Position numbers and translations under genes: made by a program. Source: Corinectria fuckeliana (taxonomy: Eukaryota > Ascomycota > Sordariomycetes > Hypocreales > Nectriaceae). Taken from it: a DNA stretch of 64,000 nucleotides. The stretch spans positions 372,001 to 436,000 of the forward strand of contig WPDH01000006.1 of NCBI GenBank assembly GCA_019137255.1, written 5' to 3'. The stretch's first letter is position 1, and each line of letters starts with the position of its first letter. A model generated the notes under the pieces. That model did not search any database. It was not told the origin of the DNA and worked only from the letters and a program-made list of their open reading frames with translations. Positions 39,820 to 51,883 of the stretch are shown one piece after another.

Positions 39820-42800
39820 CTAGGCGGCATCGTTGTAGTACCGCGGCTCATCAAAAACATGGTATCGATGGCCCCTGACACCGTCGCCGTAAAACATGGC
39901 TGGGAACCTCCAGGCCTCTGGTATGTCTTCCTCCTGGACCCGGAAATTGCGCTTCTTCTCGGGCAGGGTCGCCAGCCTCGCAATATCAACGTCTGATTCG
40001 GGGACCCTGAATTTAGCGACCTGCAGCTCCGTGTCGGTGATGGTCCCGCGGCTGACGCGGGCGTAACCCACGCGCTTCAGGTACTTGTACAGGATGAACT
40101 CGCACCAGCGGTCCCAGTCGGATGGGTCGACATCCTTCATGCCCGACTCATCGCTCACGTAGGTGTTGTAGTTGCCCACCAGAGGGTCGGTGACTAAGTA
40201 GCTGAGCAGGATTGAAGGACGACGGGTTGATCCCATGAGGTCAGCCATGTAGAGAGACTGGAGGCGTCGGTCTTCGGGGTCTTCTTCCTGCCCAGAGTGG
40301 AAGACGAAGACGTCGACCAGTTGTCCGTAGACATCTAGCGTGGCGTGGATCGCGGGGGCAAGCTCACCAACAGGGCTGGGCAGGAGATGGTGCTCGGACT
40401 TGACGATGGGGAACTTGGACAGCAGAGCGGCGCCCCAGGTGTGCTTGTTAGGGCCTGGGCCGTAGTCGACGTACATGCCGAGGTCCTCGGCTAGGAATTG
40501 GGTAGTATCACGGTTGCCCATGATGATGCGCTGGTTGTCGGTCTCGAGAAGTCCAATAACATCGAGCTCAAGCTCCTTGACGAGGTCCCGTATGCGGTAC
40601 TCGGAAGACCACATGTCGTTGTCGAGAGAGAAATGGACGGTCCAGATGCCAGCGGTAAGGATACGGTCTTCGGGGTGGTACGGTGTGTAGTCGTCAGTCG
40701 GGAAGCGCCTGAACGCAGTGCAGAGGAAGAAGATGTTGACGAACAGAGTAGAGACGCCGAAATACTCCCTCTGCTCAGGCGATAGCGGTCGCCTCGGCTG
40801 CTCTGATCGGAGCTTAGAAGAATTAATGCTATAGACACCTGCGCCGATGGCGGTTATCATGCTCATCATGACCCAATCGGTATGTTCGCGGACATAATGA
40901 CCGCCGGGGACGAACGCATAAGCCACGATCCAGACGTGGAACAGGACCAAAAAGTTGTAAATCAAGAAGCCAGCCCCAAAAGTCTTGGCTGGGCTCAACT
41001 TCGCTGCATGGGTGAGCATGGGCACAGACAAGGCCATCAGATATGCAGCGATGGTGAGGGCGCCAGAGTACCCAGTCCAATGGTTGAAGCAAGTCAAGAG
41101 GGTCGCCCCAACACTACCCAAGATGAACATTATCCAGCTGCTCGCAATGTTTGGTCTCCAGATTCCGCCAAAGAGGCCGAGAGACATGGCCCCGACAGTA
41201 AGGTAGCCATGGGTGGAGGAGAAAGGGCCGCGGATCGGGTAGCCCTCCCAAACCCAGAGGATCATGGTGCTCGTGTCCGAGAGGAGGGAGTGAAGACCGA
41301 AGAACAGCCCGCCGATGCCGATCGAGGCCAGCCAAGTCGACGCGCCCTTATTCGGGCTGCCGTATACACCGACGGTCAAAGGCGCCTTGCGGGTGAAACG
41401 TAGTGCAGCGAGGATTCCGAGAAAAAGTCCAATTCCATTCCACCCGCCATTCTCAGCGTGCATCACAGCCCAGACGGGGTTGTTGGTCCACCAAGCGTAC
41501 TTGACGGCGGATGACAGAATCAAGCCAATCATCCACCCGAGAATCTTGGTTTCAAGGCGGCCTTCGTGGGCGGACTCGGTGTACAGGGTACCGGCCCATC
41601 CCAGACACGCCATGGACACGCCGAAACCCACACCGAAAAGGCGGAGGGACGGCTCTTCGATGAGGTATGCCGCGATGCCTACGAGAGACAGTAGGTGAAC
41701 GATTCGGAGGTTGTTGAGCACTAGTGACCGCGCGGGGCGGATGGCCAATAGCATAGGCGAAACGGTGGTCATGATCAAGACCTCGTAGCCAGAGATGCCC
41801 ATATACCAGAGCGGGAAGACTGCTCCATGGTCAAACATGGCTCACGATTAAGCGAAGGCTAGGACGACTTACACCACACCAGAACACCAAGGCTGGTGAG
41901 GATGGTCCAGAAAATAAACTAAGGCCGGTTAGCAACCGAAGGAACCAGCTAGTAGGGATGAAGCCAACCCCATGGTAAACATGCGCTGCAACGTCGAGAG
42001 CTTGGGCCCATGTGAATCGAAGTGCATAAACCCCCCCGGTTGCCTTTTCCTTCCTGATTCACAAGTCAACGAGTCTGCATGGGTACAACCCTGATTATCT
42101 GTGCGAGAGCGCTTACTCTTTTTCGAGAACGGCAGCTGGAACAGAGGATCCATTGAGACTGTGAAGACTTAGAACGGGGCCCTTCTTGACATGTATATTG
42201 TGCGTCGATTGTATCATAAAGAAAACCCTATTTCGGAAGCCAATGGACGTACCCCAGGCCAGCTCCCTTGATATCCCGAATCGTAACCTCGATGCCGTCA
42301 AAGTCGAGCGCTGTTACCGCGTCGAATCCAACATCGAACAGAATCAAGGCCCACTCGAAGAAGGCGTAAATGGTGTAAGCTGATGCGATCCACCTCGTTA
42401 GCATGAGCAGGCGCATTGTGGGCGCAATTACAGGCTTACCTCCCGCAACGCGGTGGACCTTGTGCTGGATGAAGAAGTAGATCAATGGCACGAGGGTGCT
42501 GAAAAAGGCTGTTGCAAGGTATTTACGATACTTGATGGCGCGCGGGTTGGGCGGGCTCAGCGCGATGCAGCCGGTCGTCCAGGGTAGCGTCGCGACGATG
42601 TATGAGATCATGAGGATGTCATGCCAATCGTGGTCGTCGGTGGAGGTAATGTAGGTCCAGCCACCGCAGGTCAGGGTTCGCAACGCACCCATGATGGCGA
42701 CGAATGCGGGGAGCTTTTGGCCCGACTTGCGCGTGAGGAGGTACCAGAAGCCGACAAGGGCGAAGCGAGGACCTGGCGACGGTTAGAAACGAAGCACCGG

Positions 42801-43209
42801 CATCGCGGGGAAATGTTCGCAACTCGCACCCGACGTCAGAGCAATGAAGAACTGGAAAAAGGCTCGCTCAGGGTATCGATCGCCAATCGTGGCGGAGACC
42901 GAGGGGAACCATTCTTCCGGGTAGCCGTAGAACTCGTTCTTGACGATCTTGTGGTAGTGTAGTGAGATGCCGACAATGAGGGCGCTCAGGAAGGCGGCTA
43001 GAAGAGGACCTGTCAGATTTGATGGATTCCATTGCGATCTGAGAAGGTCGGCGACAACGAGGGCGTCGCGGAGGGGAAGGGCGACAGCGAGGGCGACAGG
43101 CAACGCAGCGCAACTTACTGTATGCGAGGGTCGTGTGCGCCCAGCTGATCCAGCGAGCGCTGAAGGTGAGAACGAGGCCAATGTCTTTGTCCTTGTATGT
43201 GGACGCCAT
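39820..43209 (-). CDS. CWH43: GPI-anchor lipid remodelling protein Cwh43
   Basis: Replaces the diacylglycerol of GPI anchors with ceramide in the ER. Eight exons: 43209-43119, 43009-42830, 42772-42440, 42379-42253, 42158-42117, 42053-41969, 41918-41873 and 41819-39820. The total is 967 residues, near the yeast length. The N-terminal PGAP2/Frag1-like membrane domain includes GLVLTFSARWISWAHTTLA, IVKNEFYGYPEEWFPSVSA, GDRYPERAFFQ and FFEWALILFDVGFDAVTALD. A second multi-helix region contains TSLGVLVW / FFPLWYMGISGYE. The C-terminal ~250 residues have the exo/endonuclease/phosphatase fold (LDVIGLLETDNQRI, HTWGAALLSKFPIVKSEHHL, VFVFHSGQEEDPEDRRLQ), ending FDEPRYYNDAA. Two exons are tiny (42 and 46 nt). 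All seven joins preserve the frame. The least certain segment is exons 5-6, which are poorly conserved. Confidence 0.92.
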
Positions 43210-43843
43210 TTCGACAGAGTAAACGACAGAACAGACGCTGTACAGCCCCTTCCGGGAGATCCGGCAGCAAAGATCGAGGGAGAGACAACGAGAAGTTGGA
43301 AGTGGGAGTGGTGAGATTCTCGGACCCGGACGAGACTGAACGGGCTGGCGGGCTGGCGGGCTGGCGGGCCTCGGAGCTCTCACGTTACGCTCTGCTCTGG
43401 CGATGTACCTAACTGTGCCAAGGTGGGACTCGACAGGGATTCAAGTCCCAAGTCTCAAGTCGCCAAAGTCGTCAAAGTCGCTAAAGTCGCGATGGAAGTA
43501 CAGTAGCGCTTGCGGCCTGCGCGCCGGGCGGCTTGTGTCACTTGCGCAACCTTTTTTCGGCTGCTGCGGAGCGGAGGAGCGACCTGCCACAGCTGTGGCA
43601 CTGCCCTGACAAACATCCATTCATGGCTGCGCCAACCTTTTAACCTACGTAACAAGGCTGAAAGTTTGACGTAGGGGGCCCCGCTAAAAACAGAAAAAAG
43701 TTTGCCAGCCTTGCGGATCGCTCGAAGCCAAAGAAAACTTCCTCCCGAGAAACGCCTACTACCCATATCGCTTTGGATCTGCGGGGCGAACACGGCTTTT
43801 CGCGACACCACCTCAAAACAAATACTGCCAGCAAAAGCCCAAC
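43210..43843. promoter_or_regulatory. Bidirectional promoter region CWH43/UTP6
   Basis: 634 bp between divergent start codons. It carries an 8-bp GC-rich tandem repeat (43341-43370) and degenerate AAGTCG repeats (about 43456-43492). No other gene was seen; a T-arm-like stretch near 43431 is not part of a tRNA. Confidence 0.45.
43341..43370. repeat. CGGGCTGG tandem repeat
   Basis: Three perfect 8-bp units followed by a partial fourth, about 130 bp upstream of the CWH43 start codon, probably in its 5' UTR or promoter. Confidence 0.9.
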
Positions 43844-45090
43844 ATGGCAGGCGTCGCTGAAAAGGCTAGATTCTATCTGGAACGCGCAGTGCCGCAACTG
43901 CGAGAATGGGAGGAAAAGGAAATTTTCTCCAAGGTACGCCTTTCTTCACCGTCAACCGCACCAGCAGCCACTGACCGACATGCTCTTTCTAGGACGAGAT
44001 CCGCACCATTGTCCAGAAACGCAATGACTTCGAGCACAAGGTCCTCTCGCCGGGGAACAAACCCGCCGACTGGTCCAACTACGCGCAATGGGAGCAGTCT
44101 CTCGAGGCCCTCCGCACCAAGCGCTGCAAGCGCCTCAAGATCCGCCACCTCAACTCCGCCCACGCCGGTCAGGGCCGCACGCTCGCCATATTCGAACGCG
44201 GCGTCAACCGACACCCGGGAAGCGGAGAGCTCTGGAGGGAATACCTGTCGTACGCGGCCAAGGTCAAGGCTGCGAAGCGCTGGCGCCGCACCATGACTAA
44301 CGCCCTGCGCATGATGCCGACCGACCCCGAGCTCTGGGTTATGGCTGGTCGGCGGTCGGCGCGCAATGGAGACATGGCTGCCGCTCGAGGATTCTTCATG
44401 CGAGGATGCCGCTTCTGTACTACGGATGGCACGCTATGGCTCGAGTATGCGCGATGCGAGATGGAATGGTTGGAGAAAGTCGACAAGAGGAAGACGACCA
44501 AGAACGGCCAAGATGCGCTCCGCCCGGACCGAGTCGAGGATGCCGACGAGCTTCGGATTGTCGACAGTGACGATGAGGAGGGGGACGGAACGATGCTCCC
44601 AGAGCCATCCAATGCTCAAGCCAAGGTCATCGATAAGCAATCGGCCCAGAAGCTCGAGTCCAACCCCGCCATGGACGGCGCTATTCCCATGGCAATCTTC
44701 GACATATCGAAAAAGCAAGGATTCTTCGACGCCCGGGTCGCAGAGACCTTCTTCGCCATGTTCGCATCATTCACCCAGGTCTCGGTCCAACCGAGGATAT
44801 CGCAGCACGTTCTGGATGCACTGGACTTGGAGTACCCCAACGACCCATCTACTTGCAACGCTCACATCCGCCAGCCCATCATGGGGGTGAGCCCTGCCAC
44901 CGCCGACTTCCCCAAGAACCTGAGGGAAGTCCTCGCGCGCCTGACCAAGTACCTTGAGGTTACGACTGATCGGGCAGAGCTGCAGAGGAAGACTGTGGCC
45001 TGGATCGATGAGTACCTGAAGTTGGAAAGCATGGACGAGGGCATCCGTGCGGTGCTGGAGCATACCAAGAAGAAAATGGTGGACACGTAG
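43844..45090 (+). CDS. UTP6: U3 snoRNP / SSU processome protein Utp6
   Basis: Nucleolar protein of the UTP-B complex needed for 18S rRNA maturation. Two exons (43844-43933, 43993-45090; 59-nt intron) encode 395 residues. The N-terminus is the family signature: MAGVAEKARFYLERAVPQLR, then EIFSK / DEIRTIVQKRNDFEHKVL. Half-a-TPR (HAT) repeats follow: PADWSNYAQWEQSLEALRTKR, IFERGVNRHPGSGELWREYL, MMPTDPELWVMAGRRSARNG and FCTTDGTLWLEYARCEMEWL. A charged linker (DSDDEEGDG) leads to further helices ending in a Lys-rich tail. The length is typical for filamentous fungi. Confidence 0.94.
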
Positions 45091-48000
45091 GTGATTGATG
45101 ACTGGAGTAGATTTTGAGGAAAGGACGAAGTAGCGATTTTCAATGATGACTCCTTGATGCGAATTTATAAGGCAGCTTGACTACTGAAGCTTAGATGCCT
45201 GTTCTGATTCGTGATGGCATCAGACTCGAAACGCGAGAAGTCGACCTGCAAGCGATCTTCACGACTTATCTCAACCCCCCATGGTTATGGAACTTGTGGA
45301 TATCGGCTGGGATCACATTGCGGATGTGCCTAGACAGCCATGTGGTGGTTGCAAGCCCCAGCTAGTAATATAGCTTTGGGGGACCCAGCGACTGGGGATT
45401 GGTCCACGGGAGGAGAGCCGCAGTGGGGCATAGAACAGTCGTGATACAGACAGATGGAACCTACTTCCACGGGAGGATGGGAAAGCAATCGCGCATACAA
45501 GAAACGTGGTAATTTCAGGATTGTTAAGGGCGGTGATTAGACGAAAAGCACAGAACAAGCTGTCTATCGAGATCACACTGGATTGGAGTCTCTTGGAGGG
45601 GCGCCACCCGTTGTTGGCCCACAATGGTGATGTGTGTTCGGAGGAGCCTGGCTCGGCCTGGGGATGGCACCATGCGTCATGTATGCACGGGCGACCTTGC
45701 ACGGGCGACCTTACACGCACGTATGCACGCTGGTGACATGCACGCCACGGCCCACGGCGCGACCCTTTGCACAAATAGGTTGCAGTTGGACGTAAACAAG
45801 GACAGGTGATGGACCTGTGGCCCCGGATACTACACCACAGAGGGGAATACGGGCAAAGTTGACAGATGACTGGCCCCGTTGTCCGTGCAATTTCCTTGGG
45901 GATTTGAGGCCACTGCTAACCATCTGGAGATGGGAACATGCCTGCTGGGGGTGAGTGATTCAGGCTGTCCGCTGTCGTGGAACGGGGCCTCGGAAGGACT
46001 GGGGTAGCCTTGAAGCGACTCCCGCGCCGTCTCCAAACCCCCCATCGTCAGCATCCTAGTTAGTAAATGGAGTTGCTTTGGGTTCGCCGCCGTCGACGTC
46101 GTCTGACATGCAATGACGGACGATGGTCGACACGGGAGACCTGGATTCGACCACGCGGTATTTTCGGCAGCCACGAAAGCCAAGCAGAACTCTGACCTGG
46201 TCGAACGCAGGATTGGGGGGCTTGGACGTGTGATAATCTGGCTATGTAGATGCCATGAGGTTCGGCGTTGTGGGGATGGATGTACGCCCTTCCCCCCAGC
46301 TGCCGAGAGTGTGTGTCTATTGCTGTAGAGCAACCACGAGCGTCGGGTGTTGCGGCTTGCCAAGATCAAGAAGAACATTCTCATTTCCCCTCAGAGCTTG
46401 GAAGGTCTAGCTCATGATGTCGAGTTGACCCAGAGACGTATGCAAGATTGTCTGTGGACGAGACAGATCTACACTTTTTTCGCAGTACCCGTTTCAGGGA
46501 TCATCGGCGAGCGAAGGAGGTGCGGCACCCCGGCATCAAGGCAACCGGGGAAAAGCCTCGCAGTCGACCAGTTCTGTGAATCGCCACCGCCAGCAGGTTC
46601 TACATGTGGGGGTTAGTAAACGGGTTGGGCGTGTAAAAAAAGGCGCGGTGAAGAGCGAGAGGGGGGGAGGTGAGAAGTGGGAGGTGGAAGTGGAAGTGGA
46701 GGAGGACGAGGATAATGGAGGAGGGGTTGGGCCACCACCTGGAGACAAAGAAATAGCTTAGGTTCAAGTAGAATAGATAGGTAGTCTAATCAGAGCGAGG
46801 AATTGTGGAAGAAGAAAACATCAAAAGAAGGAAAGAAACGAGGGCGCCTCTGAGGGGAAGACAAGTAGCGGCCGTCGAAGCAAGACCGCCGGTGCAGGGA
46901 ACAGGGTGCGCCAAGTCAGCCGGGTGGTGAATATCGGTCGGTCGGTCGGTCGCTCGAGGGGGTGGATGAATTGATCCAGCCAGCTAGCCCTCGAATGAAT
47001 CGCCATTGAGAACCAAATCAAATCCGAATGGGTGTCAATACGGGGGCTCGGAAGGAAAAAAAGGAGAAGAAAAAAAAAAAGCTTCTTTTGAGGCGGGAAC
47101 GGAGCTTTTGTGGATGGATGCTTTTGATGAGGTTTATTACGGATGGATGGATGGAGATTCACCCCAATAATCAGCATTGACAGCGACAAGTCGTAGCACC
47201 AGAAACAGCACCAGCAGACCAACAGACCAGAAGACCAGTGGCAGCAGCAGATGCAATACAGTCGGAGAATTTTTCGTCTCGTTCGTTACCTGAAGAAAAA
47301 GGGTCCCGTCAGGTTAGGTGCGTGCATAGTAAGTAGGTAAAGTAGGCAGGCTGGCAAGGTCCTTGGTACAGAACGGTAAGTAGGTCGGAGGCATTTCACA
47401 TAACTACCCCCCTTCCCCCGTTCCTTCTGGCTGCCCATTTTCCCACCCGTTTTCACCTCTCAGACGCCTGTCCTCCCCTTCCCATCGCTCGTCTTTCATT
47501 TCCCTTTCTTCATTTCGACGTGCGTTGCTGTCGTGCCCCGTTTGCCTGGATGCCCACTTACATGAACGCTGCCCGTACGCTGGGTTTAGGGGGTACCAAG
47601 GCCACCAGGGCACTGAGAGGCGGGTGCTGAACGAGTGCCGACGGGCGCCGACAGAAGGCGGCGACGCAGCGACGGAAGCAGCCAGCACGGCGACGACGAA
47701 ACCCACGGATTCTGCTGGATTCTGGACGATTCATCAACCGACGACTGATTCACGACGACACAGAAGAGCGCGCCCGCGCTGACCGGTTCTTTGGAGGCCC
47801 TTCGAAACGGCGCTGCTTTGGCCATGGCGGCGACCTGCCTGACCAGGATGGCATCCACTCGGGAAGCCCCAGTGGATAGCCTGTGCATCAGGCGCCACCA
47901 CAGACGAACCCCGGATTCAAACCCAACCAGCCCTGCGCCTCTTCACCGACGGAGGCGTGAACTCACGTGCTGTCAGCGGTCGGGAGAAGAGATTGATGGC

Positions 48001-50384
48001 TTCATATTTTTTTTTTGCAACGGAGGAGGATATTATTTCCTGAACGAAAACGAAACGCACTCGACTAATGGGCCAACTCCCTTGGATCTCGTTCTCAGGG
48101 CCGTCGCCCAAACTCCATCCCCCCAGGGTTGTGCCATTGGCGGGAGGGGGGCCGCTGCAGGCGCCATTTTTGCTGGGCCACCCGGTGGAAACCTGGACGA
48201 GTCGTCGAGTCGCCATCACATCGCACGGCAAGCAGGGGCAGAAATGCCTTAGGGTTGGTCCAGCTCAGCAGGGAGCGCTTGGTTGATAGATTGCAGCCAA
48301 ATCTGACATGGGCCAGCACGAGTGTGCTGCACCCAGCGGATGGATGGATGGATCGACACTTTTGTCACCGGCGTTGCACTTTGTGCGACCCATCCAGCGG
48401 CTGGCCCGAGTCTGGCTGGCCGTGCTACTCGTTGTAGGCACTGGGGATACGGGCGATTCTGGAGGCCATGGGTTTTCAGACTCTTTCGACTCGGCGAGAT
48501 TGACCCAGGACGTCTTTCTTCACTGGCTTGTCTGAAGAGGAGAGCCTTACGACGACACGAGCGTTCGCGTTCGTCTAACACGAAATCAGGAGACGCTTTC
48601 GACATCTGGAGGTGTGGCAATCGTCGCATCACCTGGCTGGGTATCGACACGAGGATGCGGATGTGTCTCTTGATCTGGGCTCTAGTGGGCTGAGGCTCAT
48701 TATTTTGGCGACAGCGCACGGGATATCGATGCATTCGTCCGCCGTCTATTCATCTTGGCTCGCAAGACACCACTTCCATCATCCTCAGCAGCCTCGGGCG
48801 GGAGTGATGAATCCTGGCATTTGCTTGGCACATCTCTTTGGTACGCACAAGGCGCGCGGTCAATCACTACACTTTCTGACAGCGATGGAGACACCACTGG
48901 ACTGCCTCACTGCTCCACTGCTCATGGAAATGGAAAGTAAAGGCACCGCTGCTCTATCGAGTGATAGAGTCCAGCAGCATTCCGACGATCTCCCAAGGCC
49001 CGGGTATTCGTACGGCGGGGTCGAATCACCAACCGCGACGCGCATTTTCACCAGTCCCTCGGACAGTCCGGATCTGGAAATGCATCATAGCAGCATGATA
49101 TGCATTCATTGCCTGACTGTTAGCGACGGAGTGGGAGCATGCGCCTATCTGCTAACTCATCTCACCTACCCCACTAACGGTCTGCTAGCCGATACCTCTG
49201 ATTGGACAGCAACCCACTCGGTTAGCTGATTCCTAAGCGACGCTAGGCCGGGAACAGGTAAAGCGAGGCTCAGCTTTCAGGCAAAGGCATTTCACCGTCG
49301 GTTCGCTGATACCAATGCCAATTCAGACGAGCATCCACGCGCACTCGAATCGACTCGCCTTACAGTCAACCGCCTCGACGCGCCTTAGGTAAGACCTGGC
49401 CTTTCGTTCATTCATTCACCCATTCATTCACCCAACTCTTTCTACGTACCAGCTCTCCCTGTACCGTTCGTCCCCCCTGGCTGCGGATAGAGTTATCCAT
49501 TTGCGCTTCTTCTCCCGTTTCCCCGTCCCCCCCGTCCCCCCGTCCGCGACGCCTCGTCAAACGCCCGTCGGACTTCCCTCCCCCCCTTCGGCCCCAGTCC
49601 GGCTGCCAGCCCTTGGATGGTCTCAGCGCTGCGCGTCGGTTGATGTGGCTCCCAGACGCTCGCTCGCTGCTGCTGCTGCTGACTCGGCACGAAAAATTCT
49701 CCCTTCACTGGCTCTCTCCCTACCACCCCCCCAAAAAAGGACCGACCCAGGACCCAACAGCCAAAGGCCAAGAGGCGCCAGGAAAAAACCACTACAGTAC
49801 CACCGGGCGATTGCTACGTGCTGTTTGCCGCTTGCGACTTGCGACTCGCGACTTGGTGGACGCTGACCACTTCCGTCCCTGCATTGCCACTTGTCCATTG
49901 GTGGTGGTAGTCCTGCTTCTCCCGCCGGCCCTGCTGTTGAGCTGACCTGCCACTGCACTGCATTGCACTGAAGAGCACTTGCACTTGCACTGGCTCGCAC
50001 TGGTTCTCTCTCTGTCTGTCCGAGCACCGACCACCCACTCTCGCCGCGGCCAACGCCAGCCTACGCCTACTAGTACGCCTACGCCTAAGTACGCCGCCAC
50101 GCCCGCGCCCGCGCCTAGTACGCAGAGACAAGCCCCCCCAAACTCGCTCTCCGTCCGCCCAGTCTGGTCCGGCCTGCCTGCTGTCTGTCTTTTTTCCCAC
50201 ACCACTCTCCACCACCCACGCCGCGACGCGACTTGCCCATCACCACCGTGTCACTGCCCATCTCATCTGCCCGTCGCCTTGCCCATCCCCATTCCTTAGA
50301 ACCCTGGCACTCCTCCATGGAGGCTGGTCGCGTGCCTGCTGATCGCTAACGTCGCCGCGCACACAGCCTGTTGGGCCCATCGCC
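45091..50384. promoter_or_regulatory. 5.3-kb gene-poor region upstream of SWI1
   Basis: No frame longer than ~205 codons, and none with recognisable sequence; frames on both strands are Ser/Pro/Arg-rich, as expected of translated non-coding DNA. Simple repeats occur: GGTC units at 46934-46953 and GATG units near 47141-47153 and 48339-48352. Poly-A lies near 47057-47090. From about 49,500 the plus strand is strongly pyrimidine-rich, as in the leaders of large fungal regulatory genes. I read the region as the UTP6 3' flank plus an extended SWI1 promoter and 5' leader. A non-coding RNA cannot be excluded. Confidence 0.5.
50317..50349 (+). promoter_or_regulatory. Upstream ORF / 5' UTR intron end before SWI1
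   Basis: An ATG in a good context (CTCCATGG) opens a 10-codon uORF that ends at TAA 50347-50349, 35 bp before the SWI1 start. The same TAA lies in GCTAAC (50345-50350), a perfect branch point. It is followed 16 bp later by an acceptor CACACAG ending at 50366. If a 5' UTR intron ends there, splicing would remove the uORF. The GTAAGA at 49389 is one possible donor. Confidence 0.5.
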
Positions 50385-51850
50385 ATGAGCGCCTGGATGA
50401 ACGACGCCGTCCCCAACCACAATGGCAACGGCTTCCCACACATGAACGATCCCAACGCCGCAGGTGCCATGATGGATCCGTCTGCCTTTATGGCCAACTC
50501 GGCCCAATTCAATCCCGCCCAGTTCAACAACCAGCAACAGTTGGCAGGCGCCATGCCTAACGGGCCCGGCCCCATGCGCAATCCCTCGCCCTCCTACCAA
50601 AACCCCGTCTATCAAACAAACTCGGTGATTCCATCAAAACGGCCTCGTCCCCGCGAGGATAGCTTGGCCGGCTCACCGAGACAGAATCCCGGGATGGTGC
50701 CGACGTCGCGCTCCGAAACGCCGCAACAACAAAGCTTTTCCGGCTTTCAGGCCGGCGCCGTCCCCCAGCAGACTCCCGGCCAGTTCTCCCATCTTCAACC
50801 GAATGGCTCCGCCAACGCGAGCCCCTCGCCAATCATGGGCAATCAAATGATTCGACCCGGCAGTGTTCCTCAGAGGGTCGCGACCGCGTCTCCTCACCCT
50901 TTCTCGCCGAGCGCGCAGCAGTTCGCGCCTCAAGCGTCACCGATCCCCTCCGAGCACGGCACCCCTCAACCGAATCCCTACATGCAAAACATGCCCCAAG
51001 GCTACAATCCGAACTTCGCGCCATCGCCCTCGAGCGCGCGTCCGTCGCCGAATCCGAACGCGATGGGCGCTGGCCAGATGATGCCGCAGCAGATGGGCCA
51101 AATGCCGCAACACATGGGTCAGATGCAAAACAACATGTATCCACCCCAGATGCAGCAACAACAACAGGCACAGCAGCAATCGCAGCAACAGTCATCGCAG
51201 CAACCTCAGCAGCAGCCTGGGCAGCAAACCCCGAACCAACACCAGCAACAACAAGGAACACCTCAACAACGCGCCCAAGGCATGACGGATCAGCAAAAAA
51301 TGGCCGCGTACCAGATGAGACTGCAGCAGCAACTCCAGGGCAGTGCGCAAATGCAGGCTCAGATGCAGGCGCAAAACCTGGGCCGAGGGATGATGCCTAA
51401 GCAGCAGATGCCCGGAATGCCCAACGGTCAGATGCCGCAAGGAGCTATGAGGCCACAACAGCGACCCATGGCAAACGTCAATCCGGAGCAATTCATGAAG
51501 AATTTGACCGCGTTGATGAATGCCAAGGGCATGCCAATTGACCCAAATCCGATGGTGGGCGACCGCCCTGTGAGCTTAATGTTGCTTTTCCAGGCTGTTC
51601 AAGGGAAGGGAGGTTACAAACCCGTAACGACTGGCAATGGATGGCCTCACATCGCTCAGATGGTTGGACTGCCGCCGCAAATTCCCACTGTGGCCCAGAC
51701 GCTGAAGCAGATCTATGAACGCAACCTCTATAAGTTCGAGGAAGTGTGGATGGCTCAGCAAAAACAGAGGATGATGCAGCAACAGCAGCAGCAACAACAG
51801 CAACAGCAACAGCAGCATCAGCAGCAGCATCAGCAGCAGCATCAGCAGCA

Positions 51851-51883
<33 letters not shown>

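Noticed and set aside
238..43209. GPI1 and CWH43 as a GPI-pathway gene cluster
   Set aside because: They act in the same pathway but are 37 kb apart with more than a dozen unrelated genes between them.
43425..43450. T-arm-like GGGATTCAAGTCCC
   Set aside because: No cloverleaf can be built upstream; it is a chance hairpin within AAGTC-type repeats.
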